From Poecilobothrus nobilitatus (Eukaryota; Arthropoda; Insecta; Diptera; Dolichopodidae): DNA of 64,000 bases. Both the position numbers and the translations under genes were made by a program. Positions 25,634 through 38,151 of this stretch are shown here, in pieces; position 1 is the stretch's first letter; the number at the start of each line of letters is the position of its first letter. A model generated the notes under the pieces. That model saw only the letters and a program-made list of their open reading frames with translations, did no database searches and was not told where the DNA came from. The stretch covers positions 6,014,001 to 6,078,000 of the forward strand of contig OX352774.1 in assembly GCA_947095535.1 (NCBI GenBank). The letters are read 5' to 3'.

Positions 25634-28600
25634 TAAGTCGTTATAAATAATATGTCGTTATATCCGATATCAATTTGTTTCAAATTATATGAACTTAAAA
25701 CCGAGACTTTTATTGGTTGGTTAATTGATTGTATTAAACGGTATGTCGTTATAACCGATTTCGACTGTAGTTCATATTATTATGAAATTACTGTGTCTAT
25801 CTTATTTCTTTTATATACATATATGTACATATATGGGTAATGGATGTACTTTGTAGTATGTAGGCAGTATTATTATTTATTATATTTATTATGTATTATA
25901 TGTATTATGTATGTATTATTTTTGCTGGTTATTATTTGCTACTATTTTATATAAAATATATTTTTTGTTATTGTTATTTATGCATGGCTTATAGTTTATT
26001 AAGCGCACCACAAATATTAATAATTCACCTGTGTATTTTTCTAGACCATGAATAATATTCAAAAAGCGTTTTTTCGAGCCAAAAACCGCACGTTTTTTTT
26101 TTTTTTGATATTCTATATTATAATGTTTGTCATTAATACAATAATAATATTTTATTCTGAATTTACAATATTATAATATAGAATTTGAACTTATATAGTA
26201 AAAAATAAAATAAATTAAGTTTGGCATATTTTTTGTACTTTTAGTGTTTTTTGTTTTTTTATTGTAAAACCAAAATATAGTATAAATATGTACTTACTTA
26301 TGTACAAAATATATGAGTATTCATTTATTGATATACAGTACACTATACATTATATGTACTATGTACCACCTTGTCGGAAATGGTTTAATTCAAGGTTGTA
26401 AAATATATAATTACAACCGTATAGTAATTAATTTTAAAATTGACTTAGTTATTTATATTTTTTTTATTTACTATTAGATAAATAAAAATCAATATACTCG
26501 TAAATATGAAAATAGTACCTACCTATGTTATTTAGTAGAATCTTTTATGTATTTAGTAAATTTACAAATGTAACAAAATAGAAAAAAAAAATTATAAAAC
26601 CAATGGCTGGTATTATAATAATAAATAACTGCAGAGTAACAAGTTTGGTAAACTAATTTAATGAAATTATAGAAAGTAGCTACTTAAGTTTCTAATTTTA
26701 ATTAAGAACTTCAATATTAAACTTAGTTTTGTTTAAGTTTAGCTTTTATAAATGTTGAAATTAATCATTTTTTTTTCCTTCGCTTTAATTCCTATTCGTG
26801 GTCTAAACTTTTCTTGCCCTTCGTCTCCAGAAATACTCAAAATTCTTTGTTTAGAATTAATTGTCAATATATTATTTTACGTAATGTCGCGTCGCTTCTG
26901 GTAATTTAAATACGACTTGACCAAAGAGACCGCAACGAAGCGACGCTAGATTAGAGCAACTTTCTACTTTTAATCGCGTTGACAATCGATTCCTTTTATT
27001 TTGGTTGTTGGTTGTCAATTGTCATTGACAATATAATTTTCATAATTTTTACATACACATTTATGCACACGTTTGGTCATCATTTTATTTTAAAAGCGGG
27101 GTGACGCTAGAGGCGAGCAATTTTAATTATATAGGTATGTCTTCTAGACTTCGAACATGATCGTACCATCGCAAACTACTTTCTTTTAGCTGTCTCTAAT
27201 AATTGACATTACTTTGATATAGTAAATATTGAAATTAATAATTCATTATCTAACCAATTTTATAACTTACGTTACCACCCGACTTCAGTCCAATAATCTT
27301 CATCATCATACCTAAATAAATAATACAACTATTATTAAATATAGTAAATGGTTCACATGTATTATGTATAACAGATAAAATATCCAAAATATCTCGACTT
27401 AGTTTCCATACAAGATTGGTTCAAAATAAATAAATGATTCTATTTTTAAATACCTATACTATAAGTGATACTGCACTAAATTAACAATAAATTCGCCCAT
27501 ATTCGCTCATAATTTGCATAATTCTACCTTAATATATGCATTATGTATTATACATTGAAGGCAGAAAATTATATTAACGTAGGATAATTTATTCATATTT
27601 AACAATCAATATCCTGAATTTTTAACCATACCAGACTGAAGGCTATTTTCATTTCCTTTGCATTTCGTACCTTTACTTTTGTAAAATGTTTTTTTTTTCT
27701 GTACTTTATTTTTACACCATTAAAAAAAAAACATAAATTTAGGTTATGTTGAAAAGTTTCTAAAGGTTATTCTTATATGTACTGTACTTGTACAAAATAA
27801 TGAAGACAAAAAAAAAAGAATGAAAACAATAAGGCAGTAGAATGAGTTATAAACATAATTTGAAGAGAAAATTAAATATGACCTCGTTTAGTTGGATTAA
27901 TTTTATTATTTTTCTTTCCAATTTTTTTTTTCTTTACATTGAAAATTTTCCGTTTTATGAATTTTTAAAAATTTTTGTGAAACCTTAAAAAGTTCCCTGT
28001 TTTTTTGTTTTGTCTTCTCTTTTAAATGTTTCACATAGTTATGTATAGAACATAGTACATATATACATAAGAGTATTATATGTATAGTTATGTACTTACA
28101 TATTATTTGCATATAAATAGCATTTTTCTAAATTAGTAATATTTTAATATTTGATTCATAAAATATTTGTGTACATTTACATACATTAATATGTACATAT
28201 TATATATATATATATATAATACTTAATTTATAATTATATTTACTCGTTTAACCAGCTGTTAGGTATTGAATTTAAATTGTGATTGTTTATTTTAAAAGGA
28301 TTCGATTCAATTACAGTAAAAATCGTTTAAAACGATACCGCTTAATAGACGTCATATCGATTAAAACGAAAAAATTTCATATCCCCATTCATATGGGAAT
28401 CCCATTTCATAAGAACACTGCAATGATCCTTGTCATTGATAGCAAAATGGTAATAATAATAGGCGAATTCATTGTTCCCTTACGCAGTCCCATTTGCCGA
28501 ATTCAGTGTTTCCTGATCCTTGCCCTATATTCTCTTCTATATCTACTCCCTAGCCAATATACTGCGTTAGAAGGTAAGGGTTTCACCCTATTATATTTTT

Positions 28601-29560
28601 CATCCCTTAGGAAAAAAAAAAATATGTTTTTTTTATAAAAAAAAATTTTGTAACTTATTGGTAACTTAAGATGACCAAATTTTCATGGTTTCTTCAATGT
28701 CATTTTAAATAATTTTCACCGTATTTCACTGTGTTTAACACTGTTTTTATTATGTTTAAAATTATTGAAACCCTTAGTTTACCTTTTTTAGAAATTTTGT
28801 AAGGATGCACACCTTTACAGTATGAGTTAATTCAAATTTTTAACATTATTATATATATTATGAACAATCATTCATATGATAATTAAGTAATGCAATATAA
28901 ATTTTCTTTGTATGAAAATCTTGTCTGTCTATATTTAAAATTTATAAAGTATTTTACATCCTTTAAAAAACTTGAAAACATTTTAATTGCTAATTGAAAG
29001 AAAATATTCATGATCTTTTCAGCGAAAATATTGACAATTAATGTTAAATAAAATAAAATTTCTTTTAAAAAAAAAATTATAGGTATCCATATTGAAATTT
29101 TATAAAGAATTGAGATGAGTAAATCGACTTTTATTAAATTTAACGCACGTTAAAAACCTGTGTTTAAAAAACAAAAAAAAAAGAGAAAAAACTTGAATAA
29201 AAATCAAAGTAAAAACATATTTTATATAAAAGGTATAAATAATAGTTGTTATTTAAGTTATCATAACCTATATAAAATAGATTTAAATTTAAAACTTTTA
29301 CTAACTACTTTTTATCTATATGTACTGCTATTCAATAGAAAAGAAAAACATTTAAAATTATTACATAGATTCATTTATGGTAATTAAATTGAAGATTATT
29401 GAGTTGTTTGAACAAAAAAATGAATCTTAAGATATAAGTATGTATATTATAATAATACATAAGTATAATATGTTGTTGTATACAGTAGTGGGTAAAAGTA
29501 AAAACACAAAAAATATCTTATGTCTCATAATCACATAATGATCATATTAAGTACTTTTTT
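25634..29560. other. AT-rich non-coding stretch
   Basis: No gene is supported. A frame of about 119 codons at 28,279-28,638 has no recognisable domain. Features noted are TATTATGTATTA simple repeats at 25,870-25,925, a (TA)n run at 28,199-28,217, and a CG-richer patch at 26,885-26,955 that carries GTCGCGTCGCTT and, 45 bp later, AAGCGACGC in inverse order. Confidence 0.5.
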
Positions 29561-30122
29561 ATACCCGTATATGAACTACTTATGTTCAGAGGTTTAATAA
29601 ATTTGCCATTACGTTTGTGACACCTTAAAGGAATCGAGCTAGTTATAGTGTCAAAGGTATGGATCGGCTCAGAATTGTATTCTGAGTCGATTAAGCCATG
29701 TACGTTCGTTCGTCCGTCCGGCCGCAAGATAACTCAAAAAATAAAGGAGCGAGGAAGCTAACAAATTAATTTTTTACGCCGCCGGCCGCCGGGTTCGAGT
29801 AGCTGCCATACAATTTCTTTCATTAAGTATATAGAAATAACCCAGTATCTTTTGAAGCTAGGTGTCTCAAATTCGCAATATCGTGTCGAGTTACAAGCCA
29901 GCAACACCTGCAAAATTTGGTTGTGCTGGGACGGCAGGTTCGGGTAGTTGCCATGCAACTTCTCTTTTTAAATAAAAATACCTCAGTGCTTATTGACACT
30001 AGGTATCTGAAATTTACATAAATATATCTTGATAGTTATAATATCGGTGCTAAAACGTCTAAAATTATTTAAAAGATGATCAAGTTTTATAGAAACAGGA
30101 TATATTACATTCATACGGGTAT
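29561..30122 (+). mobile_element. Shorter relative of the tandem-unit element family
   Basis: ATACCCGTAT at 29,561-29,570 and its inverse ATACGGGTAT at 30,113-30,122 bracket the element. The head has the same order as the larger elements: a GTTTGTGACACC-like phrase, GGAATCG, CTGAGTCGATTAAGCCATGT, GTTCGTCCGTCCGG and then ATAACTCAAAAAATAA. The body holds two units starting GGTTCGAGTAGCTGCCATAC (29,785) and GGTTCGGGTAGTTGCCATGC (29,938), about 153 bp apart. The GTTCGRGTA-CT-CCATAC word is shared with the units of 1,491-2,540. The two minus-strand frames within it are read-through of the repeat. The true 3' end may extend to about 30,175. Confidence 0.65.
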
Positions 30123-31453
30123 CCCAGAGTTGACACAGTCTACTCTACTGCACTTTTCCTCGTTTTTGTTTGATATTATCTTATAAGTATAAGATATTTT
30201 TTTTATTTAAAAAATTTCATATTGTGTACATACTTATGGCTACTACTGTACATTTAAATATGGTTAAACAAGGTATTAATAAATTGTTGTCTCAATCAAA
30301 TTTAAACATTTAACTAGTACAACTCTTACTTAATATTATGGTTAAATTATAAATTTTAAAATGGCATTAAAACTTTTTATCACAGATATTTTGATCTGTG
30401 AAAGAACGACTGCTTTATAAAACTAGTAAAGTTAAAAAGTTAATGAAAAATTTCCATTAAAAGATTATCTTTTATATATTAATTTTCTTAATTATGTTTT
30501 AACAAGAAAAAAAAAGTTAATAGAAATGTAGAGAAATTAAAAAAAAATATACAACTCAATTTATCCTAATTTAAGTTATTGTTAAAATACATAATAGTTA
30601 ATATAATAGAAATATAATTATTTTACATTTACGGTAACTTTAAACTTCAATTAAAAAAATAAAATAAAAGTTTTTTTTTTCAATAACAATTTTAGAGTTA
30701 AAGATGCATTTTAAACATCATATTAAAATATAATTATTATTACCGCCTACATTTAAAAGCATATGTATATAAAGAAAAATAAAATTAACATTTTATTTTA
30801 GTCAAATTTCGCATTGACATTGAAAGATTGCAATGTCAAATAATAGCAAAACAAAGATGGATTTTTAAGGTTAGATAAGTTAATATTTGTCAAAAAGGAA
30901 GTTATAAATTATCAAATTAAAATTCCAAATTAGAACGAACAATTTACAAAAAACAGAATTAATTAAAAATTTTTATTTTACATTAAAATTGTTTTTATTA
31001 AATAATATAAGCGAGTGAATTTGTTACAATAGAAGAAGTAAAATGACAAGATTAACCCTATTATGCTCGCCACAAACAACGTACCAATAATATGACATTT
31101 TGAAATGTCAAAGAAATCAATTTATATTTCAATAAACTCAGGACGATTCTAAATGTATCATATTTGTTTCTTTATAAAAGAAAAATAGAATTTTTGTTTT
31201 GTATCACACATTTTGTTTATTAGTTTATTAAGTTTATTAAGAAAAGGAGCGAATATCATTTAGAAAAACAAAAAATAATAGAGTTAGTAAAATTTTTTTA
31301 TATTATTGTCAACCACGTTGTCACGTTATTTTCAGAGTAATGACAAAAAAATTTAAAACGCGCTTCTTTAAGCTCGCATTCAATAGTGCAGTGTTTTCTT
31401 AATATGTATGTATGAATGTATTATGATTATCTACAAAACATGTATATTATGCC
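30123..31453. other. AT-rich spacer
   Basis: Nothing beyond AT-rich DNA and short runs is visible. Confidence 0.55.
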
Positions 31454-31651
31454 TTAAATAAAGCTAGATGTCAATATATTTGGATTGGAGCACTCCAAAC
31501 AATGCTAGGTTGTTTCCATAAAATACAAACCAGAGCTATTCGTTTTATTAACGATCCTAATTTTACTTCAATGCTAAATCTAATAAATTTTCACCGTGCA
31601 TTTATATCATCGACCTTATTTTATAAAACATTATATATGCTTTGTATATAG
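31454..31651 (+). pseudogene. LINE reverse-transcriptase C-terminal relic
   Basis: A frame from 31,454 to a stop at 31,649-31,651 reads through IWIGALQTMLGCFHKIQTRA, then IRFINDPNFTSMLNLINFHR and LFYKTLYML. This is the region just after the palm in Jockey/CR1/R1-type LINE proteins, where a 'leu-aspartate-x-isoleucine-gln-arg-ala-ile-arg-leu-ile' block is followed by 'leu-phe-tyr' (family knowledge). Upstream catalytic motifs are absent and stops follow at once. Degraded coding text may continue to about 31,860, where MCSLFLCIHMQTIR-like residues appear out of frame. It is dead mobile DNA on the plus strand. Confidence 0.65.
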
Positions 31652-34193
31652 GAGTAAACACCTGTTCTAAAAAATTAAAACAAATAATTATTGATGTCCA
31701 GTTAAAGAACAAAGAAGTGCAATATATTTCCATATAACATACTGTAGAAACTGTTAAGATGAGGTAAAATAGAATGGAAATTATTTTGCCATGTGTTCAT
31801 TATTTTTATGCATCCATATGCAAACTATACGCGTTCCCTATAAAGTTGGTATTAATCGTATGTGTTGTAAGTTATAGTTAAGTTTAAGAAGAAAATTAAC
31901 ATTTCTCTTTAAAATTCCTTAATATTTTCTCTTCCATCTTTTATGAATTTAAAGCAAAAATCCACTCTTCAAATTCCTTATACTTGTTCTAAAACCTCGT
32001 GCATAAATTTTAAATGACTTTCGATATTTTCGTCTCTCTTAAATTTAAACTTCTAAAAAATGAAACAAGAACAAATAAAGTACAATAACTAAAATAGTAT
32101 ATAAAAGCTACTAATTTAAAGTTAGGACCTGTAATTTATAGTTAAGAGGCTGTCTACTATAATATCATATAATAATAATCAAAATATGTTCTTATCAAAT
32201 AAGAGTTTTTTTATTACTCTACTGATAACAAAATTAATAAAATATATTTTAATGACCGACCTTTAAAAAAAAAATTGAAAGTTCAACATTTTTTATTTGT
32301 GTATAGTATATATACATATACATTATGTATGTAAAGTGTACTTAACTAATATTTATTTTGCATTTTTATGTACAAAACTTTTTAATAATATTTGTTAAAA
32401 ACTTGTAATAATCGAAATATAAATAAATAGCTTTTTAAATGTTTGTTTTAGCCAAAATAAAAGTGTTTACAAATTTCCATGTAATAGAGTATTGCCACAT
32501 TAATAAATCATAATATGTATTATTAAAATTAATATATATAATATACATATTCGTTTCGTATAGTTACTTACTGAAATTAAAAATTTTTATTAAGTACGCA
32601 ATTTTTCGTAACGTAAAAAAGGAGACAAACATAATAATTGAACTTTAAAATTTTATAACCGCACAATGTGATTTTTCTATACGCTAAAAAAATAAACAAT
32701 ATTTTACATATATGTAAGAAATACCTATAAGCATATTTTATAAGAAAAAAATTAGAATCTTTAAATCGAGTTATAAATCGACGATAGTAAAAAATAAATC
32801 TACATTTTTGCTAAAAAAATTTGTAAATGTTTTCATGTAGTTGTTTTCGGGGTGCGTTTAGTTGAGTAAAGCGCTTTAAATTTATTAAATCGCTGAAATT
32901 TTGCAGCAAAAAAACACTTTGCTTAATCCAGCATCGACAATTCAATTAACATTACTTTCATTATTTTAAAAAAAAAATTAGGTATTAAAATTTAAAAGTA
33001 TTAAACAAATATTTTACTGCAAAACGTTCAGTAAAATTTATTTTTTAAGCATTGCAATTAATCATTGCTTCATTCAACTAAAGGAACAAGTTGATAAGGT
33101 ATATATATCTTCAGTCTCAAATCATAGCTCCTTTTATTAGCTTTATAAATATATACATATATACCTATAATAAATACATAATTTTGGCTTACGGTATTTT
33201 AATTTAACGTTGTACGAAACTCAATTTTTGCAAAATTTTTAACCCCTTCTATCTTCGAAACGGTAGATAAGTTAGAAACTTGAAATTTTCAGGGGAGGTA
33301 AATCTTTCGAAATAAGGATGAATTATTAGACAGAATATCTTTGTGTTGCTTACCATTTAGGAGCTATAAGGGATCAAAACTGAAAATTCACTTTTTTTAA
33401 ACCCCTGTCCAAATTTTTTCTCAAATAATATAAGTACAGAAATTAAAACTACATTTTTTTTTTGTTTAATTAATATGATGAGTGTGACTTGATTTATTCC
33501 AATTTTTTTCTAACGAAAAAAACGTTTTATGTTAACGTTCTAAACGTTTTATGGAATATTTTTTAATTTTCACTTGTTTAACACTTGGTTTTTTCATTAT
33601 TTGTTTAAGTACAGAAAAAAAATTTCATAATATTATTTCTTTGAAAGCTTTGTTATAAAATTATTATTATTTTTTCTTTCCCTGGAATAATTTAATTAAG
33701 TCCTTTAAATCTCTTCTATTTAATTTAATTAAGTATTTAAACAATATATTTATCTATTTATTTAAAAACAAAATAGTTTCAATTTATTCTGTAAATAGTA
33801 TAAGGTGTGGTACTGGTTTTTTTTTTTTATTAAAAACAAATACTTATGTATGTGACAAATTAAAGAAATAACATATATATATATATATATATATAGGCAG
33901 TTTCCAAGAACAACTTTTTTATATAAATTTGTATTTTTTGACAATCTTTTTGCAAGGGGCATTCGAATATGATTTGAAATTTATTTGAACTTAACTAAAC
34001 AAATTTTAAAATGTTTATTAATAAGTACATTTTATCATAACTCCAAATTTAGATTCTGTTCGTATAAAACTTTAATCTTCCATAATCATTTAATCTGTGG
34101 ATAAAAAACGATTCAATAAATATGTTATATGTATATGAAAAAAAGTAAAAGGATTCAACAGCTATTTTTTTTTTTCGTCTCACTTCTATAAGT
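31652..34193. other. AT-rich spacer
   Basis: No supportable gene. A less AT-rich phrase at 33,215-33,420 (AACCCCTTCTATCTTCGAAA..., AAACTTGAAATTTTCAGGGG) looks like part of an insect interspersed repeat, but I found no second copy here. A (TA)n run lies at 33,872-33,894. Confidence 0.5.
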
Positions 34194-34349
34194 CTTTTAT
34201 TATTCATACTTGATTAAACTTCAGTTTCTGGAATCAGTAGTTTCACTAAACAGCTCATTATTCGACTGTACCTATTGTACTAGATTATGAAATACAAATA
34301 TTATTTTTTATTTAGCGCGACATCTATTATCTTATACAAGAATTATTAT
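34194..34349 (+). repeat. Dispersed repeat A, copy 2
   Basis: Diverged copy of 15,225-15,398 in the same orientation, with the same order of shared words from TTATTATTCATA to ATTATCTTATACAAGAATTAT. No coding content. Confidence 0.65.
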
Positions 34350-34710
34350 TTTTTTTTTATTTTGTTATAATATATTACGATATATAATTATAGCGCATAT
34401 GTATATTATGTACTTATATACTTATTTTTTATTTAATTATATTAGATCTAGTAATTATTAAAAAAAAAATCTATATTATGTTATACTAATCTATATGATC
34501 TAGCTAGACGCTAGACGAAGTTCGTAGCCGAAGCCTTTCAAATACAAGATCGGTGGATATAGTGGTTAAGCTATATAAAAAAGTCTCATTTACTACCTAG
34601 AAAAAAAAAAATTGTATCGATTTTATAATCGATTTATGTTAAGAAATTTTAATATAAATTAAAAATATTATAAATATTAATCAAATTGGTACAAATATAT
34701 ATTTTTTTTA
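34350..34710. other. AT-rich spacer
   Basis: Nothing recognised except a mildly GC-richer phrase at 34,500-34,560. Confidence 0.5.
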
Positions 34711-34888
34711 ATGCATTTCTTTGTCCCATAAATGTGGACAGGAAATTACACAGCCTTTTCTGTTTAGGCGTGGCTGTAAATGTCGTAAGGGGGAATAACT
34801 CTTACGACGTGTGTGGGATTCGAATCCACACTTCCTCGGTGTTTACAGCGTATTTTATCAGCTCTTACTCACTAGCCCACCGAGGTCC
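34711..34888 (-). mobile_element. tRNA-derived SINE, copy 1
   Basis: On the minus strand the element starts with a tRNA-like head. A box-A-like GGGCTAGTGAGTAAGAGC maps to 34,861-34,878, and box B GGATTCGAATCC maps to 34,816-34,827, the spacing of an internal RNA polymerase III promoter. The body continues with CACACACGTCGTAAGAG and ends in a phrase containing AATTTCCTGTCCACATTTAT. Copy 2 at 35,657 shares the whole body. Copy 1 carries about 13 extra bases between the boxes. The same plus-strand peptide seen in both copies (NVDRKLHSL) is only translated SINE. It is not an intact tRNA gene because no acceptor stem closes. Confidence 0.8.
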
Positions 34889-35656
34889 CTTACAAATATG
34901 TTAAGTAGGTACATAAAAAAGAACGTCTTCATTAAATTAAATCCTATATTGTATATGTACTTATGCAAATAAGATGTGATGAAATAGATAAAATGATTTA
35001 TGCTTTTTAACTAAAAAATTTACAGATGTCCAGATTTCCAATATCTATCAATTATCAACAAAAAAATTCCTATTTTAAGCTCTCATATACTTAAGCCTTA
35101 TAAACGGAAAATGCAAAGTATTTTTTTTTTAGATAAAACTTATACTTATTCCCAAAAACCCCAGACCTATAAAATTTACATTTTTATAACAGTTTTTACA
35201 AAAGTTTACATTTTGTAGCCGTTTGAAAGAAATTACGAGGGTCTAATTTCACATTACGGTAAATTTTAAATATGTACTACTTATGTACTAAATATGTACT
35301 AAATATGAAAAAAAATGAGTTACTGTATGAAATGTATAAAACTTTTCAAGTTGAAAAATGAAGAAATATTAATAGAACACTTGATTTATAAGTTACGTAT
35401 AACCAATATTGAATATAGGCTTCTTTTCCGCAACTTTGAAAGAAAAGTGATGGCCCAATACTTACTTTGCTTCTTTTACTTCCTTCGAAAACTTTGACAG
35501 ATAAAATAAATTACATTATTTCTTATGGTACTTGACCATATGGCACAAAGTATTCAAAGTAAGCAAACGAAGCAAAATAACAAATTGACGAATTTACAAT
35601 TTCATACGTGTTCTTTGCTTTGAATAGTTACTTTTACATTTTGATATTTAAATTTA
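34889..35656. other. AT-rich spacer between the two SINEs
   Basis: No gene. It contains CAAAGTA/AAGCAAAG words near 35,540-35,575 that recur at 35,990-36,110, suggesting a small local repeat. Confidence 0.45.
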
Positions 35657-35814
35657 GTGCATTCCTCTGCCACATAAATGTGAACAGGAAATTACACAGC
35701 CTTTCCTTTACAGGCGTGGCTGTAAATGTCGTAAGGGTGAATAACTCTTACGACGTGTGTGGGATTCGAACCCACACTCCCTCGGTGTTTACGCTCTTAC
35801 CCACTAGGCCCCTA
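35657..35814 (-). mobile_element. tRNA-derived SINE, copy 2
   Basis: The minus strand begins GGGGCCTAGTGGGTAAGAGC, a near-consensus box A (GGCCTAGTGG). A perfect box B, GGTTCGAATCC, follows at 35,763-35,773. The body matches copy 1 closely through CACACACGTCGTAAGAG to the GTTCACATTTATGTGGCAGA end. Box B is closer to consensus than in copy 1, so this is the better preserved copy. A tail is not clear at the 3' end. Confidence 0.8.
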
Positions 35815-38116
35815 TTTTAAATTGGTTTCGTACAATCCATGAATTTGACGATTTCTATAAATATCCCGAAATCAACATCTTCTCTTATTTGGTTTACTAA
35901 ATACAAACATTTGTACATTTCATATAAAATAATTATTATATATAAAATTTTTTTTCAAAATCTATTTCAGAAAAAATAAATTCAACAAAAAAGTCAAAGC
36001 AAAAAATGCAAAGTAATCATTGTTCCAGTACTTACTTTGTTAACTTTGCTTCGTTTTGATACTTTGAAAAAGTATTCAAAGTAAAGAAAGCAAAGTAAGC
36101 ATTGGGCCTTCACCTTTACAGCTTCGAAAAGAGAGTTTCACTTAAAAAAATCTATAATAAAAATATTTTTTTAATATGATGTCTATCCATTTATTAAAAT
36201 TTTATTGTCTTATCTCAGAATAGACAATAATGGAAAGAGAAAAATCAGATCCAGACCAAAAACAAATATCTACTTAGCATTTTGTTTTGAAAATTTTGTT
36301 AAAAACATAAATGTTAATATGTTTTATGTTTTTTTAATATTTTTTTTATGATTATTTTAAATTTTATATTTTTCTTTTATGTATAATTAAAATATTAATT
36401 TTTATTTTAAACATTTAAAAAAAATTTTTTTATTTTATTTTTTGTTTTTTTTTTTTTCAGATTTAAATTAATACTGAATTGTGAAAAATTTTATGTGGGC
36501 AGATTAACAAAAAAACAAAAATCGTAACATCTGGCTACATTATAATGAATCATCAGCATATTAGTTAATTTTTTTTTTGTTATTTACTATAAAATTGATA
36601 GTAAAAATTTATTAAATATTTTCATTTTAAACTTAGACTTAGTTAACATACCTATTATGAATCATATAAAATTATAAATTATACAATTTTTTTTTTTTTT
36701 TTTTGTTTTTAAATATGATGTATACAAATAATCGTGACAATGTATTGATCTCATCTTTTTCTTAAATCTGATTATTTAATATTTTAATAATAAGAAAAAA
36801 AAAAAAAAGAAAAAAGAAGGAAAAAAAAGCAAAAAATTGAAACAGACAGGATTTTAAAATTCAAATAATATTATTAAATAGAAAATTACACTTAAATTGT
36901 GAATTATTAGATAGATTGCAACCGAAAGAAAAAATTAATGATAAAAGACTATTAAACTTAATCAAAAAAAAAAAAAAAATATTAAATTAAAAGATATATT
37001 ACTTGAGTTTTTTTTTGTTTTGTTTTTTTTTTTTTAATTAATAAAATTTTAAACAAATTCATATTCAGTTAGTATATATTCAGTTAGTATATATGGAAGC
37101 TTGGAAACAATGATGATGCCAACTGATGACTTGTTTTTATTTTTTTAAAAAAAAAATTTCTTTTAAGTTTATTAATGACAAATAATAAAAAAGTCTTAAG
37201 TGCTTTGTTGAATATTATCCAAATATACAATATAACAAAAGTATATTTAAAAATGTTATAAAAAAAAAAAAAACCTAACCTAACACAGGTTGTTATTTTT
37301 TTTTTTTCTCTTCTCTTCATTTAATAAATTTTCATCTAAAAAAAACAATGAAATGAAGCCTACAATAATACACATTTTAAATTTTTTAATTAAAAATTGT
37401 GATTAAGTTTCACAAACAACAAAAAAAAAAAAAAATAAATAAATATAAATTATTAAACTAATTTAACTAAATATAATTGAAATTTCAATTTAAAATATAC
37501 GTCTATAGAAGTAGTAAAAAAAATTAATGGAATAATTGAAAATTTTTTAAGGTATTATTTTTGATAACTAATTTATTTTAATTTATATAATTTATATGTT
37601 TATAATAATATATATATATATGTATATCTTTTTATGTGCTTCATTAATACATGAATTCTATAGTTAATATTGGATCACAATACAGCTATCGGATCTATCG
37701 GATTAATCACACTAAAAAATTTATCATTTTAACATTTAAATCGATTCGTTAAATCAGTCGCACGTTAAATTTTAATTTTGAAAAAAAAAAAAAAATTACT
37801 GGTATTGATTTTATGATAAATGATAAATCTAAATGTTTAGGGCTTATTTAGATAAGTCTGTTTGATTTTTAATATGTTGTTTAATTATAGGGTCGATATT
37901 TTGTGAATATTTAAAACAACAACGAGTTTACATTTCTTTTAGTTCTTACCATTTCATTAAATAAATTCATATTATATATTTGTATTTATTTTAGTCCTTT
38001 AAATACTATCCCGAATATTTTAAATAACTTTTTATAATGATTTTTTTATTTTTATTTTAAATTTTGCATATATATGTATACCTAACTACATAAAGAATAA
38101 TTAATGTTTATTTTAG
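35815..38116. other. AT-rich region upstream of the BTB gene
   Basis: No coding exon is seen. The stretch is rich in long A and T runs and probably holds 5' introns or promoter DNA of the BTB gene. TTTTATTTTAG at 38,106-38,116 is a good splice acceptor just 35 bp before the start codon, so at least one non-coding 5' exon probably lies upstream, but its position is not visible. Confidence 0.4.
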
Positions 38117-38151
38117 TTTTCATATTTTATGTACTCTGTACTATTTAAAAA

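Noticed and set aside
28279..28638. 119-codon open frame in the gene-free region
   Set aside because: No recognisable domain and no splice partners; it ends in a low-complexity lysine/phenylalanine tail. It may be mobile-DNA debris, but I cannot support a gene.
34801..34888. tRNA gene suggested by box A and box B
   Set aside because: No acceptor stem or anticodon arm closes, and the sequence continues into a SINE body shared with 35,657-35,814.
34686..35820. Two plus-strand frames sharing NVDRKLHSL and GVAVNVVR
   Set aside because: These are the antisense translation of the two SINE copies.
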